NCBI GenBank assembly: GCA_021741355.1
Contig: JAIOXZ010000008.1
Location: forward strand, 62,001 to 126,000
DNA from: Caulobacter sp.
GTDB lineage: Bacteria; Pseudomonadota; Alphaproteobacteria; Caulobacterales; Caulobacteraceae
Direction: 5' to 3'
Length of the DNA: 64,000 nucleotides
The first letter of the stretch is position 1; the number at the start of each line of letters is the position of its first letter. The notes below the pieces were generated by a model. That model did no database searches. It had not been told where the DNA came from and saw only the letters and a list, made by a program, of their open reading frames with translations. Shown one piece after another: positions 45,826-54,071 of this stretch. The position numbers and the translations under genes are program-made.

Positions 45826-46353
45826 ATGAGTGTTTATGCATTAGGCGCCTTGGCGCCGCAGGTGCCTTTGGAAGACGAATACTGGATAGCGCCGACAGCG
45901 TCCGTGATGGGCGATGTGATTCTGAAGAAAAATGCCAGCATCTGGTGGGGCGCGGTGGCAAGAGGCGACACCGACACCCTGACAATCGGGGAAAACAGCA
46001 ACGTCCAGGACGGATCTGTGCTTCATGCCGACCATGGAATTCCGCTGATCATCGGCGCGAACGTGACCGTTGGTCACATGGTTATGCTTCACGGCTGCAC
46101 CATCGGTGACAACAGTTTGATCGGCATCGGCTCGATCGTCCTCAATGGTGCGAAGATCGGTCGCAACTGTCTGATCGGCGCCGGCGCGCTGATTCCCGAG
46201 GGCAAGGAGATCCCCGACAACAGCCTGGTGATGGGCTCGCCCGGCAAGGTCGTCCGCGAGGTCAGCGAACAGCAGGCGATGGGCCTGAAAATGTCGGCGC
46301 TGCACTACGTCGAGAACTGGAAGCGCTTCCGGCGGGATCTGGTGGCGCGGTGA
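45826..46353 (+). CDS. Gamma-class carbonic anhydrase-like hexapeptide protein
   Basis: This 175-residue protein consists of left-handed beta-helix repeats: [77 protein letters not shown], ending with a C-terminal helix. The three metal His ligands of the family are in VLHADHG, VTVGH and MLHGC. Members include CaiE/YrdA/PaaY; whether this one hydrates CO2 is unknown. The first codons are AT-richer than the neighbours and the Shine-Dalgarno is weak. Confidence 0.92.
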   Translation: MSVYALGALAPQVPLEDEYWIAPTASVMGDVILKKNASIWWGAVARGDTDTLTIGENSNVQDGSVLHADHGIPLIIGANVTVGHMVMLHGCTIGDNSLIGIGSIVLNGAKIGRNCLIGAGALIPEGKEIPDNSLVMGSPGKVVREVSEQQAMGLKMSALHYVENWKRFRRDLVAR

Positions 46354-46359
46354 GTGCGA

Positions 46360-46486
46360 GGGGACGTGTATCCGGCCATCGGCCGGTACGTGTCCCCCAA
46401 CGGCTTGACGGACCATAAGGAAGGCTCGCGAAGATCGAGCCTCAACATTGGGGGACACGTACCGGCTTCGCCGGATACATGTCCCC
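46360..46486. repeat. REPIN-like paired hairpin (GGGGAC family, copy 2)
   Basis: Two inverted hairpins start with GGGGACGTGTATCCGGCC at 46360 and end with GCCGGATACATGTCCCC at 46486, separated by a 50-base spacer. As in copy 1, inner arms pair perfectly with one another (GCCGGTACGTGTCCCCC / GGGGGACACGTACCGGC) and outer arms pair with one mismatch. It starts 6 bp after the carbonic anhydrase stop and ends one base before the AGGAGG of the next gene. Confidence 0.9.
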
Positions 46487-46499
46487 AGGAGGATTCTAC

Positions 46500-47279
46500 A
46501 TGGCCTACGAATTCATTACGGTCGACCGCGAGGGGCCGATCACCATCTTCACGCTCAACCGGCCGGAGGTGATGAACGCTCTCCATTCGCCGATGCACTT
46601 CGAGCTGGACGAGGCGTTCAACGCCTTCGCCGCCGATCCGGAGCAGTGGGTCGGCATCGTCACCGGCGCCGGCGAACGGGCCTTTTCGGCGGGGAACGAC
46701 CTCAAGCACCAGGCCATGGGCGGCAAGATGGGCAGTCCGCCCTCGGGCTTCGCGGGCCTGACCAGCCGCTTTGACCTCGACAAGCCGCTGATTGCGGCGG
46801 TCAACGGCGTGGCCATGGGCGGCGGGTTCGAGATCGCGCTGGCCTGCGATCTGATCATCGCATCGGAGGGCGCGGTGTTCGCGCTGCCGGAGCCGAAGGT
46901 GGGCCTTGCGGCCCTGGCCGGCGGCCTGCACCGGCTGCCGCGACAGATCGGGCTGAAGCAGGCGATGGGCATGATCCTCACCGCTCGCCGTGTCAGCGCC
47001 GCCGAGGGCAAGGAACTGGGTTTCGTCAACGCCGTGGTGCCGGCCGCTGATCTGATGGCCGAGGCCAAGAAGTGGGCCGGCCTGATCGGCGAATGCAGCC
47101 CGATGTCGATCCGCGCTTCCAAGCAGGCGGTGCTGCAGGGCCTGGAAATGCCGCTCGCCGACGCCATCGGCGGCCAGTTCAAGATGCCGGCCGTGGCGGC
47201 GCTGTTTCAGTCCGAAGACTTCCGCGAAGGCCCGATGGCGTTCGCGCAGAAGCGCGCGCCGCAGTGGAAGGGCCGGTAG
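46500..47279 (+). CDS. Enoyl-CoA hydratase/isomerase (crotonase family)
   Basis: This 259-residue crotonase-fold enzyme has the oxyanion motif GAGERAFSAGNDLKHQA and the second VNGVAMGGGFEIALACDLIIASEGAVFALPEPKVG-type segment, with Glu residues at both usual catalytic positions. It resembles the CaiD-like group acting on enoyl-CoA thioesters. Substrate unknown. AGGAGGA lies seven bases before ATG 46500, directly after the repeat element. A bidirectional terminator follows. Confidence 0.93.
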   Translation: MAYEFITVDREGPITIFTLNRPEVMNALHSPMHFELDEAFNAFAADPEQWVGIVTGAGERAFSAGNDLKHQAMGGKMGSPPSGFAGLTSRFDLDKPLIAAVNGVAMGGGFEIALACDLIIASEGAVFALPEPKVGLAALAGGLHRLPRQIGLKQAMGMILTARRVSAAEGKELGFVNAVVPAADLMAEAKKWAGLIGECSPMSIRASKQAVLQGLEMPLADAIGGQFKMPAVAALFQSEDFREGPMAFAQKRAPQWKGR

Positions 47280-47292
47280 GAACGGGAACAAC

Positions 47293-47328
47293 CGGGGAGA
47301 TCACGGCTTCCAGAGCCTGATCTCCCCG
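47293..47328. terminator. Bidirectional terminator after the enoyl-CoA hydratase gene
   Basis: CGGGGAGATCA and TGATCTCCCCG are perfect 11-base arms (47293-47303, 47318-47328) with a 14-base loop. They lie between convergent genes. Confidence 0.8.
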
Positions 47329-47353
47329 TTCTTCGAACCAGCGGCGGAAAACC

Positions 47354-48160
47354 CTAGTTCACGATCGCCCAGGATCCGTCCGGCTGACGGCAAGCGCGAC
47401 CCCGGTCGATGCGGGGGCGGCCGTTGATGTAGACCGTCTGCGTGAAGCTGGTGCAGCGAAAGCCGGCCTGGTCGTTGTAGTAGCCATCGACGCGCATCTG
47501 CCCGTAGCGGCCGTTGCGCGGATTGCGCCAGCGATGGATGCTGCCGGGCTGCCCCGAGTTGAAGCCGTTGTAGTAGGACTTGTAGGCGTAGCTGCGATCC
47601 TCGCAGTCGAGGTCTCGCGTCAGGGCCGCTCCCATCGCGCCGCCGAGGATCACGCCGGCGATGACGCCGCCACTCCTTCGGTCACCGTCCAGCGCCTCGC
47701 CGATCAGGCCGCCGATCAGGGCGCCCACGAGCACGCCGGCCGGATCGGGACTCCTGCGGCATTCCCGATAGTAGATGTCGTCCTGGTAGGTGTAGCGCTG
47801 CGAATAGCGGCGGTCCCAGGTCTGGTCGCGTTCATCGCGGTACACGGTCTGGGCGATCAGGCCGCTGACCACGGCCACCAGGAAGTAGTTGGTGTCGTTG
47901 TAGCGAACCCAGCGATAGCCCTTCGGCGGACGACGCAGTCCGCGCTTCTGCCAGTCCTCCACGTAGTGTTGCCGCTGACGGTATTGTGGCGGCAGGCGGT
48001 CGCCGGCCGACCACCGTGGCCGGAACCGTGGATCAGCCTGATCGCCGGGGTGTGGGCCGTACAGGCTTCTATCCGGCGGGGCTGAGCCCGACGGCTGGGC
48101 CGAAGCCATCGGGGCAAGCACCATCGAAAGGGCCGCCGCGGCGGTGAGCAGCTTCTTCAT
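47354..48160 (-). CDS. Exported RcnB-like / glycine-zipper protein
   Basis: This 268-residue protein has a signal peptide (MKKLLTAAAALSMVLAPMASA). The first mature domain is RcnB-like (RWSAGDRLPPQYRQRQHYVEDW, PPKGYRWVRYNDTNYFLVAVVSGLIAQ), a motif of periplasmic proteins related to Ni/Co homeostasis protein RcnB. A glycine-zipper segment follows (GVLVGALIGGLIGEALDG, GGVIAGVILGGAMGAAL), then a C-terminal domain resembling 17-kDa surface antigens with Cys residues (DCEDRS, GFRCTSF, RACRQPDG). It is probably envelope-associated; no metal role is shown. Confidence 0.85.
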   Translation of the reverse strand: MKKLLTAAAALSMVLAPMASAQPSGSAPPDRSLYGPHPGDQADPRFRPRWSAGDRLPPQYRQRQHYVEDWQKRGLRRPPKGYRWVRYNDTNYFLVAVVSGLIAQTVYRDERDQTWDRRYSQRYTYQDDIYYRECRRSPDPAGVLVGALIGGLIGEALDGDRRSGGVIAGVILGGAMGAALTRDLDCEDRSYAYKSYYNGFNSGQPGSIHRWRNPRNGRYGQMRVDGYYNDQAGFRCTSFTQTVYINGRPRIDRGRACRQPDGSWAIVN

Positions 48161-48260
48161 GGCTGTGTCCTCGAATTTCCGGGGCCTGGGTCATGCCCCC
48201 AATCCGAGAATTATCCGCGCGAGAGCGGCCCGCCGCGTTGATCCCGGTCAACGTCGGAAA

Positions 48261-49685
48261 TCAGCCCGCTGCGCCCTGACCCTGGCCGCCGCTCTTGCCG
48301 CGATTGCGGTTGCGGGGCTTCTTGCGCTTGGGCGGAGCATCGCCTGCCACGCCAAGGGCCAGTGGCTCGTAGCCGGCCGGACGGTGACGGGCGCGCTGGC
48401 CGCGATCGGGCTGCGCCTTGCCGCTGGCGTCGAGCGTGGCGGGCTTCTTGTTGCGGCCCGGCTGACCGCCACGGCCATTGGCCGCACGCGGATCGCGGAA
48501 GGGCTTTTCCGGTTCGATCGAGGCCATGGCGGCGTGCGCCTGGGCCAGGCCCCGGTCGTTGCGACGATCCCAGGCCGGGATCACCTGGCGGGTGACCTTC
48601 TGGATGTCGCGCAGCAGGTTGCGCTCGTCATCGGCCACCAGGGCGATGGCCGAGCCGCCGGCGCCGGCGCGCGCGGTGCGGCCGATGCGGTGGACATAGG
48701 CTTCCGGCACGTTGGGCAGCTCGAACTGGATGACGTGGCTGACGCCGTCAACATCGATGCCGCGGGCGGCGATGTCGGTGGCGACCAGGGCGCGCATCTC
48801 GCCGGCCTTGAACTGGGCGAGCGCCTTTTCGCGCTGGCCCTGGCTCTTGTCGCCGTGGATCGAGGCGGCCTCGATGCCGATGGCGCTCAGGCCCTTGGCG
48901 ACGCGGTCGGCGCCGCGCTTGGTGCGGGTGAACACCAGCACGCGCTTCATCGCCGCGTCGTCGAACAGTTCGGCCAGCAGCACGCGCTTGCGGGCGCTTT
49001 CGATGAACAGGACCTTCTGGTCGATCTTCTCGACGGTCGTCGCCTGCGGCGTCACCGAAACCTTCGAGGGGTTCGGGTTCAGCAGTTCGGCGGCCAGCTT
49101 CTCGATTTCCGAGGGCATGGTGGCCGAGAAGAACAGGTTCTGGCGCACGCGCGGCAGGGTCTTGGCGATGCGACGGATCGGCACCACGAAGCCCATGTCG
49201 AGCATCTGGTCGGCCTCGTCGAGGACGAAGATCTCCGTCTCCGACAGGTTGGCGACCTTCTCGTTGATGTGGTCGATCAGGCGGCCGGGCGTGGCCACCA
49301 GCACGTCGACGCCGCCGGCGAGGGCGCGGACCTGCGGGCCGTACTTCACGCCGCCGAACACGACCTGGACGGTCATGCCCATGCCGGCGCCGTAGGCGCG
49401 GAAGCTCTCGGCGATCTGGGTGGCCAGTTCACGGGTCGGCGACAGGACGAGGCAGCGGCAGCCGCGGCGCGGGGCCGGGCGGCGGTTGGCGGCCAGGCGG
49501 TGCAGGATCGGCAGGGCGAACGCGGCCGTCTTGCCGGTGCCGGTCTGGGCGATGCCCAGCACGTCCTTGCCGTCCATCACCAGCGGGATCGCCTGCGACT
49601 GGATCGGGGTCGGGGTGGTGTAGCCCTCGGCGGCGAGCGCGGAGAGCAGCGGCTTGGCGAGGCCAAGCGAAGCAAAATTGGTCAA
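48261..49685 (-). CDS. rhlE: DEAD-box RNA helicase, RhlE type
   Basis: This 474-residue ATP-dependent RNA helicase carries all DEAD-box motifs in order: Q motif (YTTPTPIQSQAIP), I GIAQTGTGKTAAF, Ia SPTRELATQ, Ib TPGRLIDH, II LDEADQMLDMGF, III FSATMP, IV VLVFTRTKRGAD, V ATDIAARGIDV and VI HRIGRTARAG. A basic, Gly/Arg/Lys-rich disordered tail (about 385-474, ending RKKPRNRNRGKSGGQGQGA) probably adds RNA binding. Members help ribosome assembly and RNA decay, often in the cold. Confidence 0.95.
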   Translation of the reverse strand: MTNFASLGLAKPLLSALAAEGYTTPTPIQSQAIPLVMDGKDVLGIAQTGTGKTAAFALPILHRLAANRRPAPRRGCRCLVLSPTRELATQIAESFRAYGAGMGMTVQVVFGGVKYGPQVRALAGGVDVLVATPGRLIDHINEKVANLSETEIFVLDEADQMLDMGFVVPIRRIAKTLPRVRQNLFFSATMPSEIEKLAAELLNPNPSKVSVTPQATTVEKIDQKVLFIESARKRVLLAELFDDAAMKRVLVFTRTKRGADRVAKGLSAIGIEAASIHGDKSQGQREKALAQFKAGEMRALVATDIAARGIDVDGVSHVIQFELPNVPEAYVHRIGRTARAGAGGSAIALVADDERNLLRDIQKVTRQVIPAWDRRNDRGLAQAHAAMASIEPEKPFRDPRAANGRGGQPGRNKKPATLDASGKAQPDRGQRARHRPAGYEPLALGVAGDAPPKRKKPRNRNRGKSGGQGQGAAG

Positions 49686-49916
49686 GGGTCGTCTTTCAAA
49701 TGCGACTTGCGCCGCATGACCAGACGGTCTGCGGGCGAAGCGGGGGTCAGTTTGGGAAACGCCCCGCGTATGGCGTCGCTATGGGGAGGATCGGTATCAG
49801 GACCCAGGCGGAACCGGAGAGGTTCCATACGCGGCCGGGTCAGACCGATAGCGCGGAATGCTCCGCGACGAGGTTCATGTGGCAGTGCAGCATGGGAAAG
49901 TCAAGGAAATAGACTT

Positions 49917-50318
49917 TCACGCGCCGTCCGGGTCGTCCTGTTCGTCGGCTGGAAGCGGTGGCGGCAGCACTTCCAGATTCACCCACGTCATCGTCGGCAC
50001 GGCGAACGGCCCGTCCTGACCGGCGTTCCAGATCACGAAGGGCTCCTTGTCGTCGCCGCCCATCACCCACTGGCCGGCCAGCGCGCTGGCAAGAGCAACA
50101 AACCGCAGCCCGGTCAGGTCCAGCAGGATCTCGAAATGATCCTCGAACTTCCAGTAGGGCTGGACCCTGCAGACCGTTACTGTGGCGTTGGGCGCGACGG
50201 CGTCGCACAGAGCTGCCGCCGTGGTCAGGGCGACGGCGATCGTCGGGCTCTCGCAGAAGGCGCGGATGAACCCGAGGTCGGAATGGGGCGCGACCTCGCT
50301 GGCGACGAACGGCTTCAC
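49917..50318 (-). CDS. Hypothetical protein next to the Sufu-domain gene
   Basis: This 133-residue acidic protein has no signal peptide or membrane helix. It has LGFIRAFCESPTIAVALTTAAALC, a WKFEDHFEILLDLTGLRFVALASALAGQWVMGG core and a Pro-rich acidic tail (PPPLPADEQDDPDG). No family recognised. It lies ten bases after the Sufu-domain gene on the same strand, so the two are an operon. The 231 bases between it and rhlE hold no gene I can support. Confidence 0.65.
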   Translation of the reverse strand: MKPFVASEVAPHSDLGFIRAFCESPTIAVALTTAAALCDAVAPNATVTVCRVQPYWKFEDHFEILLDLTGLRFVALASALAGQWVMGGDDKEPFVIWNAGQDGPFAVPTMTWVNLEVLPPPLPADEQDDPDGA

Positions 50319-50328
50319 GGCGGCGGGG

Positions 50329-50913
50329 TCAGACGACCGACGGGCGATTCATGTCGAACACCGCCGGACGCTTCTCTTCCATGATGTCCATGAGCGAGGA
50401 GACGCCGTGCGCTGTCAGGTGCTCCAGCTCGGCATCGGAGATCGGCAGGGCCAGCAGCCAGGCCACCGTCCGCTTGGGCAGGTACAACGTCGCCGGCGCC
50501 TCGCCCCAGAAGAACGGCGGCACGAACAGGATGTGCCTCAGCGTCGTCGACAGCGCATAGGTCGTGACGACGTCCGGGAAGATCACGCCGGGCGCGATCA
50601 CCGCGCCGTTCTCGACGATGTTGAACGCGCAGGTCGACAGCAGGCCCGGAAATTCCTCCACGTCGCTCTGGCAGGCGCCGAGCAGCTCGACCCGCAGGTC
50701 GTTGGCCGCGTCGGTCAGCGCGGTGTTCGAGAGGTTTACGGTCGCATAGGCGGTCACGCCGGGCGCCGGCGAACCTTCCGAGGACAGGATATCGACGCTG
50801 TTCTTCTTCCCGTCGTCCCACCAGGTGTGGACGGCCGGGGCGCCGCCGAACAGGTCCGCCACGGTGCGGGCGATCTGGCGGTTTTCTTCAGTGACGTCGG
50901 CGCGACCGGTCAT
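50329..50913 (-). CDS. Suppressor-of-fused (Sufu) domain protein
   Basis: This 194-residue protein resembles the bacterial Sufu-domain family: VDILSSEGSPAPGVTAYATVNLSN, LRVELLGACQSDVEEFPGLLSTCAFNIVENG, PGVIFPDV and LPISDAELEHLTAHGVSSLMDIMEE. Bacterial members often serve as immunity proteins of polymorphic toxin systems, but stand-alone copies are also common. No toxin gene is recognised next to it; the only partner is the 133-residue protein downstream. I start at ATG 50913; an upstream in-frame TTG is less likely. Confidence 0.8.
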   Translation of the reverse strand: MTGRADVTEENRQIARTVADLFGGAPAVHTWWDDGKKNSVDILSSEGSPAPGVTAYATVNLSNTALTDAANDLRVELLGACQSDVEEFPGLLSTCAFNIVENGAVIAPGVIFPDVVTTYALSTTLRHILFVPPFFWGEAPATLYLPKRTVAWLLALPISDAELEHLTAHGVSSLMDIMEEKRPAVFDMNRPSVV

Positions 50914-50991
50914 GGGCTCACTCTGCAATTGTTCGAGGGACCAGGCCCTGACCCGTCCCTATCGAATTCCGTGGTCAGGGAGAAGGCCGGC

Positions 50992-51375
50992 CTACAGCCC
51001 GACGCCGCCGACGGGGATGGTCTCGAACCGCTCGCCGAAGCCGGCGATGATCGGCCTGGCTTTTGAAATCGCCGCCTGGACGGCGGGCAGCTTCAGCGAA
51101 TTGGCGTGATCCTGCTTCGTCCGCCAGACTTCGGTGATCCAGATCGCGTCCGGTTCGGCCGGGTCGTTGGCGACCACATAGATCAGGCACCCCGGCATAT
51201 CGCCCGTACCCTCAAGCAGGTAGCGCACGAGTTCATCCCGCTTGCCCGGCGCGGCCACCATCTTGCCGAACAGGCCGTATTTCTCAAGTTCATCGCCCAT
51301 AGCGACCTCCGGGATCAGGGTTGCGAGGACGGCGGCGGTGACGGCGCGGCGAGTGGGCATCTTGAACCGTCGCAT
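50992..51375 (-). CDS. Exported ABM-domain protein (putative quinol monooxygenase)
   Basis: This 127-residue protein has a signal-like N terminus with twin Arg (PTRRAVTAAVLATLIPEVAMG), followed by an antibiotic-biosynthesis-monooxygenase fold: YGLFGKMVAAPGKRDELVRYLLEG, GCLIYVVANDPAEPDAIWITEVWRTKQDHANSL and ending IIAGFGERFETIPVGG. YgiN-like members oxidise quinols without cofactors; this is family inference. ATG 51360 (MPTRRA) is an alternative start. A GTCATCCCGG-type repeat starts 14 bp upstream. Confidence 0.85.
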   Translation of the reverse strand: MRRFKMPTRRAVTAAVLATLIPEVAMGDELEKYGLFGKMVAAPGKRDELVRYLLEGTGDMPGCLIYVVANDPAEPDAIWITEVWRTKQDHANSLKLPAVQAAISKARPIIAGFGERFETIPVGGVGL

Positions 51376-51388
51376 GCCGCCCCACGCC

Positions 51389-51482
51389 TGTCATCCCGGC
51401 CGCAGCGAAGCGAAGAGCCGGGACCCAGAACCGGCTGGGACTCGCTCGGGATCCCGGATCGCCTGCGGCGTCCGGGACGACA
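51389..51482. repeat. GTCATCCCGG-type palindromic element (copy 2)
   Basis: This 94-base element shares TGTCATCCCGG, GGGACCCAGA and CTCG...GGATCCCGG-like parts with the copy at 12424-12557 and ends in CCGGGACGACA. The terminal arms are imperfect here. As with copy 1 it lies between divergent genes (51375 minus, 51610 plus). The remaining bases to 51609 hold the promoter region of the downstream gene; a CCGAAC/GTTCGG dyad lies near 51509-51526. Confidence 0.8.
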
Positions 51483-51609
51483 ATCGAGCCTGGCAACCAC
51501 CGGTCGCCGAACATGAACGTTCGGTAACCATCGATCTCCAGACCGGTTCAGAAAGGCCGGCGCAGTCTCGGTCTTGCGAAATCATTCGCGGGGCTAACAG
51601 GAGGCTACA

Positions 51610-52188
51610 ATGTTCAAGACCATCGTTTCAGTCGCCAGCGTCATCGCCACCTTTTCCATCGCGGCGACCGCCATGGCCGGACCGATCACGCCCAAGGGCG
51701 TCACGCCGGTGTTCAAGCTGCCGGAAGGCCGGGCCCCCGTGGCCGTCTTCACCTGCGACGTCGATCCCTCGATCGTCAGCGTCACCCTGACCAAGGGCGC
51801 GCGTCGCGGCGAGGTCCGGATCAGCTACACGATCGCCAACACGGGCGGCTCCGCCTGGCGTTCGGGCGCCAACCAGCAGGGCGTGCATCTGGTGGCCGTC
51901 AACGGCAACACCGGCGGGACCTATTCCAGCGACCGGCCCCTGACCGGCGCCGCCGCTCCCGGTGCGACGATGCTGCGGTACACCACTCCGATGATCCGCA
52001 ACGCCTTCGATGACTTCGAGTTCGGCGGCCACGTCGAGCTGGCGGTGACCTACGACCCCGACATCTACATCGACGGCAATCGCTGCAACGACGACTCGAA
52101 TGCCGACAACAACACCGTTCGCATCGAAAACGGCGAGATCCTCGCCTTCATGAACGGCGCGGCGACAAGCCGGACCTTCCGTCCGTAA
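51610..52188 (+). CDS. Exported protein, unknown function
   Basis: This 192-residue protein has a signal peptide (MFKTIVSVASVIATFSIAATAMA). The mature region is rich in strands, with VRISYTIANTGGSAWRSG, ELAVTYDPDIYIDGNRCNDDSNADNNTVRI and other segments typical of an immunoglobulin-like CARDB-type fold; that is a pattern guess. Two Cys residues (FTCDVD, NRCNDD) may form a disulfide. GGAGG lies five bases before the ATG. A REPIN-like element follows. Confidence 0.8.
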   Translation: MFKTIVSVASVIATFSIAATAMAGPITPKGVTPVFKLPEGRAPVAVFTCDVDPSIVSVTLTKGARRGEVRISYTIANTGGSAWRSGANQQGVHLVAVNGNTGGTYSSDRPLTGAAAPGATMLRYTTPMIRNAFDDFEFGGHVELAVTYDPDIYIDGNRCNDDSNADNNTVRIENGEILAFMNGAATSRTFRP

Positions 52189-52200
52189 GTCGCAAGGATC

Positions 52201-52269
52201 GGGGACGCGCACCCGGGTGTGTGTCCCCTCCCGCGGAAACAGGGGCATGCACGGAAGTGCGTGTCCCTG
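52201..52269. repeat. REPIN-like paired hairpin (GGGGAC family, degenerate copy 3)
   Basis: The first hairpin has GGGGACGCGCACCC and GGGTGTGTGTCCCC arms (52201-52228; the two non-matching positions are G-T pairs). The second is AGGGGCATGCAC...GTGCGTGTCCCT, with two imperfect pairs. Spacing and GGGGAC ends match the copies at 8454 and 46360, but the sequence has drifted. It lies between co-directional genes. Confidence 0.75.
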
Positions 52270-52350
52270 CGCCCTTTTCCCGTTGCCCAAAGCTGACGCC
52301 GGCGTCACTAATCCCTGAACAACGATAACCTGCCCCGGGGAGACGCCAGC

Positions 52351-54006
52351 GTGGCCGACCACTACGACTACATCATCATCGGCGCCGGCTCGGCCGGCTG
52401 CGTGCTCGCCAACCGCCTGACCGAGGACGGGACCAAAACCGTCCTGCTGCTGGAGGCCGGCGGCAAGGACAACTCGATCCTGGTCAAGATGCCCGCCGGC
52501 GTCGGTCAGCTTATTAAAGACAAGGGTGTATATAACTGGGGCTTCTGGACCGAGGCCGAACCGGCGCTCAACGACCGAAAGCTCTGGTGGCCGCGCGGCA
52601 AGGGCTGGGGCGGATCGTCCTCGATCAACGGCATGATCTACATCCGCGGCCATGCCCGGGACTATGACCAGTGGCGCCAGATGGGCCTGACCGGCTGGGG
52701 CTATGCCGACGTTCTGCCCTACTTCAAGCGCTCCGAGAGCCTGGAAGGCGGCGGCGACGCCTGGCACGGCGACAAGGGGCCGCTGCATGTGTCCAAGGCC
52801 TCGACGCCCAATCCGATCTACTCCTCCACGATCAAGGCCGGCGCCGAGGCCGGCTACAAGACCACCAAGGACTTCAATGGCTTCCAGCAGGAAGGCTGGG
52901 GCCCCTACCAGCTGACCATCAAGGACGGCGAGCGCTGGAGCTCGTCCAAGGCTTACCTCTATCCGGCCCTCAAGCGTCCCAACCTGACCTGTGTCACCGG
53001 CGCCCGCACCAGCCGCCTGATCCTCGACGGCAAGCGCGTCACGGGCGTCGAATATCTGGTCGACGGCCAGACGGTCACGGTCAGCGCCAATGCAGAGGTG
53101 CTGGTCTGCGCCGGGGCGGTGCAGTCGCCGCAGATCCTGCAGCTCTCGGGCATCGGCGATCCCGAGGACCTGACCCCGCACGGCATCAAGGTGCTGCACG
53201 CGCTGCCCGGCGTCGGCAAGAACCTGCAGGACCACCTGGACGTCTGCATTTCCTGGGAATGCCCGCTGCCGATCACGGCCTATTCGCGGACCAAGGGGCT
53301 CAAGACCCTGATCACGGGTATCAGCTACATGCTGTTCAAGAAGGGCACCGGCCGCCAGCAGATGCTGGAATCGGGCGCCTTCCTGAAGTCGCGCCCCGAT
53401 CTCGACCGGCCGGACCTGCAGTTCCACACCGTGCTGGCGATCATGCAGAACCACGGCAAGACCGTGGTCCAGAAGGACGGCTTCACCCTGCACGTCTGCC
53501 AGCTGCGCCCCGAGAGCCGCGGCCGGGTCGGCTTGCGGTCGGCCGATCCGGGCGACGATCCGACCATCTTCGCCAACTACCTGGCCACCGAAGAAGACCG
53601 CCGCGCGGTGCGCGAGGGCGTGCGGATGGCCCGCAAGGTCGCAGCCCAGCCGGCGCTCGACCCCTATCGCGGCGAGGAGTACTCGCCGGGCAAGGCGGTC
53701 CAGTCGGACGACGAGATCGACGCCTGGATCCGCCAGAACGCCGAAACCATCTATCACCCGGTCGGCACCTGCCGGATGGGCGCGGCGGACGACGCGCAGG
53801 CGGTGGTCGACGCGGATCTGAAGGTCATCGGGCTGGAAGGCCTGCGCGTGGTTGACGCCTCGGTGATGCCGACCCTGATCGGCGGCAACACCAACGCGCC
53901 GACCATGATGATCGCCGAGAAGATCAGCGATGTGATCCTCGGCAAGGCCGCCCTGCCGCCGCAGGACGCGCCGGTCTATGATGGCGAGACCGTCAAGGCG
54001 GCCTAA
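52351..54006 (+). CDS. GMC-family FAD-dependent oxidoreductase (choline dehydrogenase-like)
   Basis: This 551-residue flavoprotein has FAD motif YIIIGAGSAGCVLANRLTED at the very start, WWPRGKGWGGSSSINGMIYIRG, the GMC signature GAVQSPQILQLSGIGDPEDL, the catalytic His in YHPVGTCRMG and the closing NTNAPTMMIAEK with the second active-site residue (Asn). It oxidises alcohols; the substrate is unknown. The start is GTG, after GGGGAGACG. It is followed by a short repeat and an aldo/keto reductase gene in the same direction. Confidence 0.94.
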   Translation: MADHYDYIIIGAGSAGCVLANRLTEDGTKTVLLLEAGGKDNSILVKMPAGVGQLIKDKGVYNWGFWTEAEPALNDRKLWWPRGKGWGGSSSINGMIYIRGHARDYDQWRQMGLTGWGYADVLPYFKRSESLEGGGDAWHGDKGPLHVSKASTPNPIYSSTIKAGAEAGYKTTKDFNGFQQEGWGPYQLTIKDGERWSSSKAYLYPALKRPNLTCVTGARTSRLILDGKRVTGVEYLVDGQTVTVSANAEVLVCAGAVQSPQILQLSGIGDPEDLTPHGIKVLHALPGVGKNLQDHLDVCISWECPLPITAYSRTKGLKTLITGISYMLFKKGTGRQQMLESGAFLKSRPDLDRPDLQFHTVLAIMQNHGKTVVQKDGFTLHVCQLRPESRGRVGLRSADPGDDPTIFANYLATEEDRRAVREGVRMARKVAAQPALDPYRGEEYSPGKAVQSDDEIDAWIRQNAETIYHPVGTCRMGAADDAQAVVDADLKVIGLEGLRVVDASVMPTLIGGNTNAPTMMIAEKISDVILGKAALPPQDAPVYDGETVKAA

Positions 54007-54011
54007 TTCCC

Positions 54012-54056
54012 GGGGGACAGGTTAAGGTGTCCCAGGGGACGCTTTGACCTGTCCCT
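54012..54056. repeat. Short GGGGAC-family palindrome (copy 4)
   Basis: Outer arms GGGACAGGT and ACCTGTCCC enclose a smaller GTCCC/GGGAC hairpin, 45 bases in total. The ends resemble the other GGGGAC elements, but the interior is condensed. It lies between the GMC and aldo/keto reductase genes, 16 bp before the latter. Confidence 0.7.
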
Positions 54057-54071
54057 GTTTGGAGCCTGCCC

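Noticed and set aside
50937..50981. GGGAC...GTCCC palindrome resembling the GGGGAC repeats
   Set aside because: Only the end bases agree and the second half is not symmetric, too weak to list as a copy.
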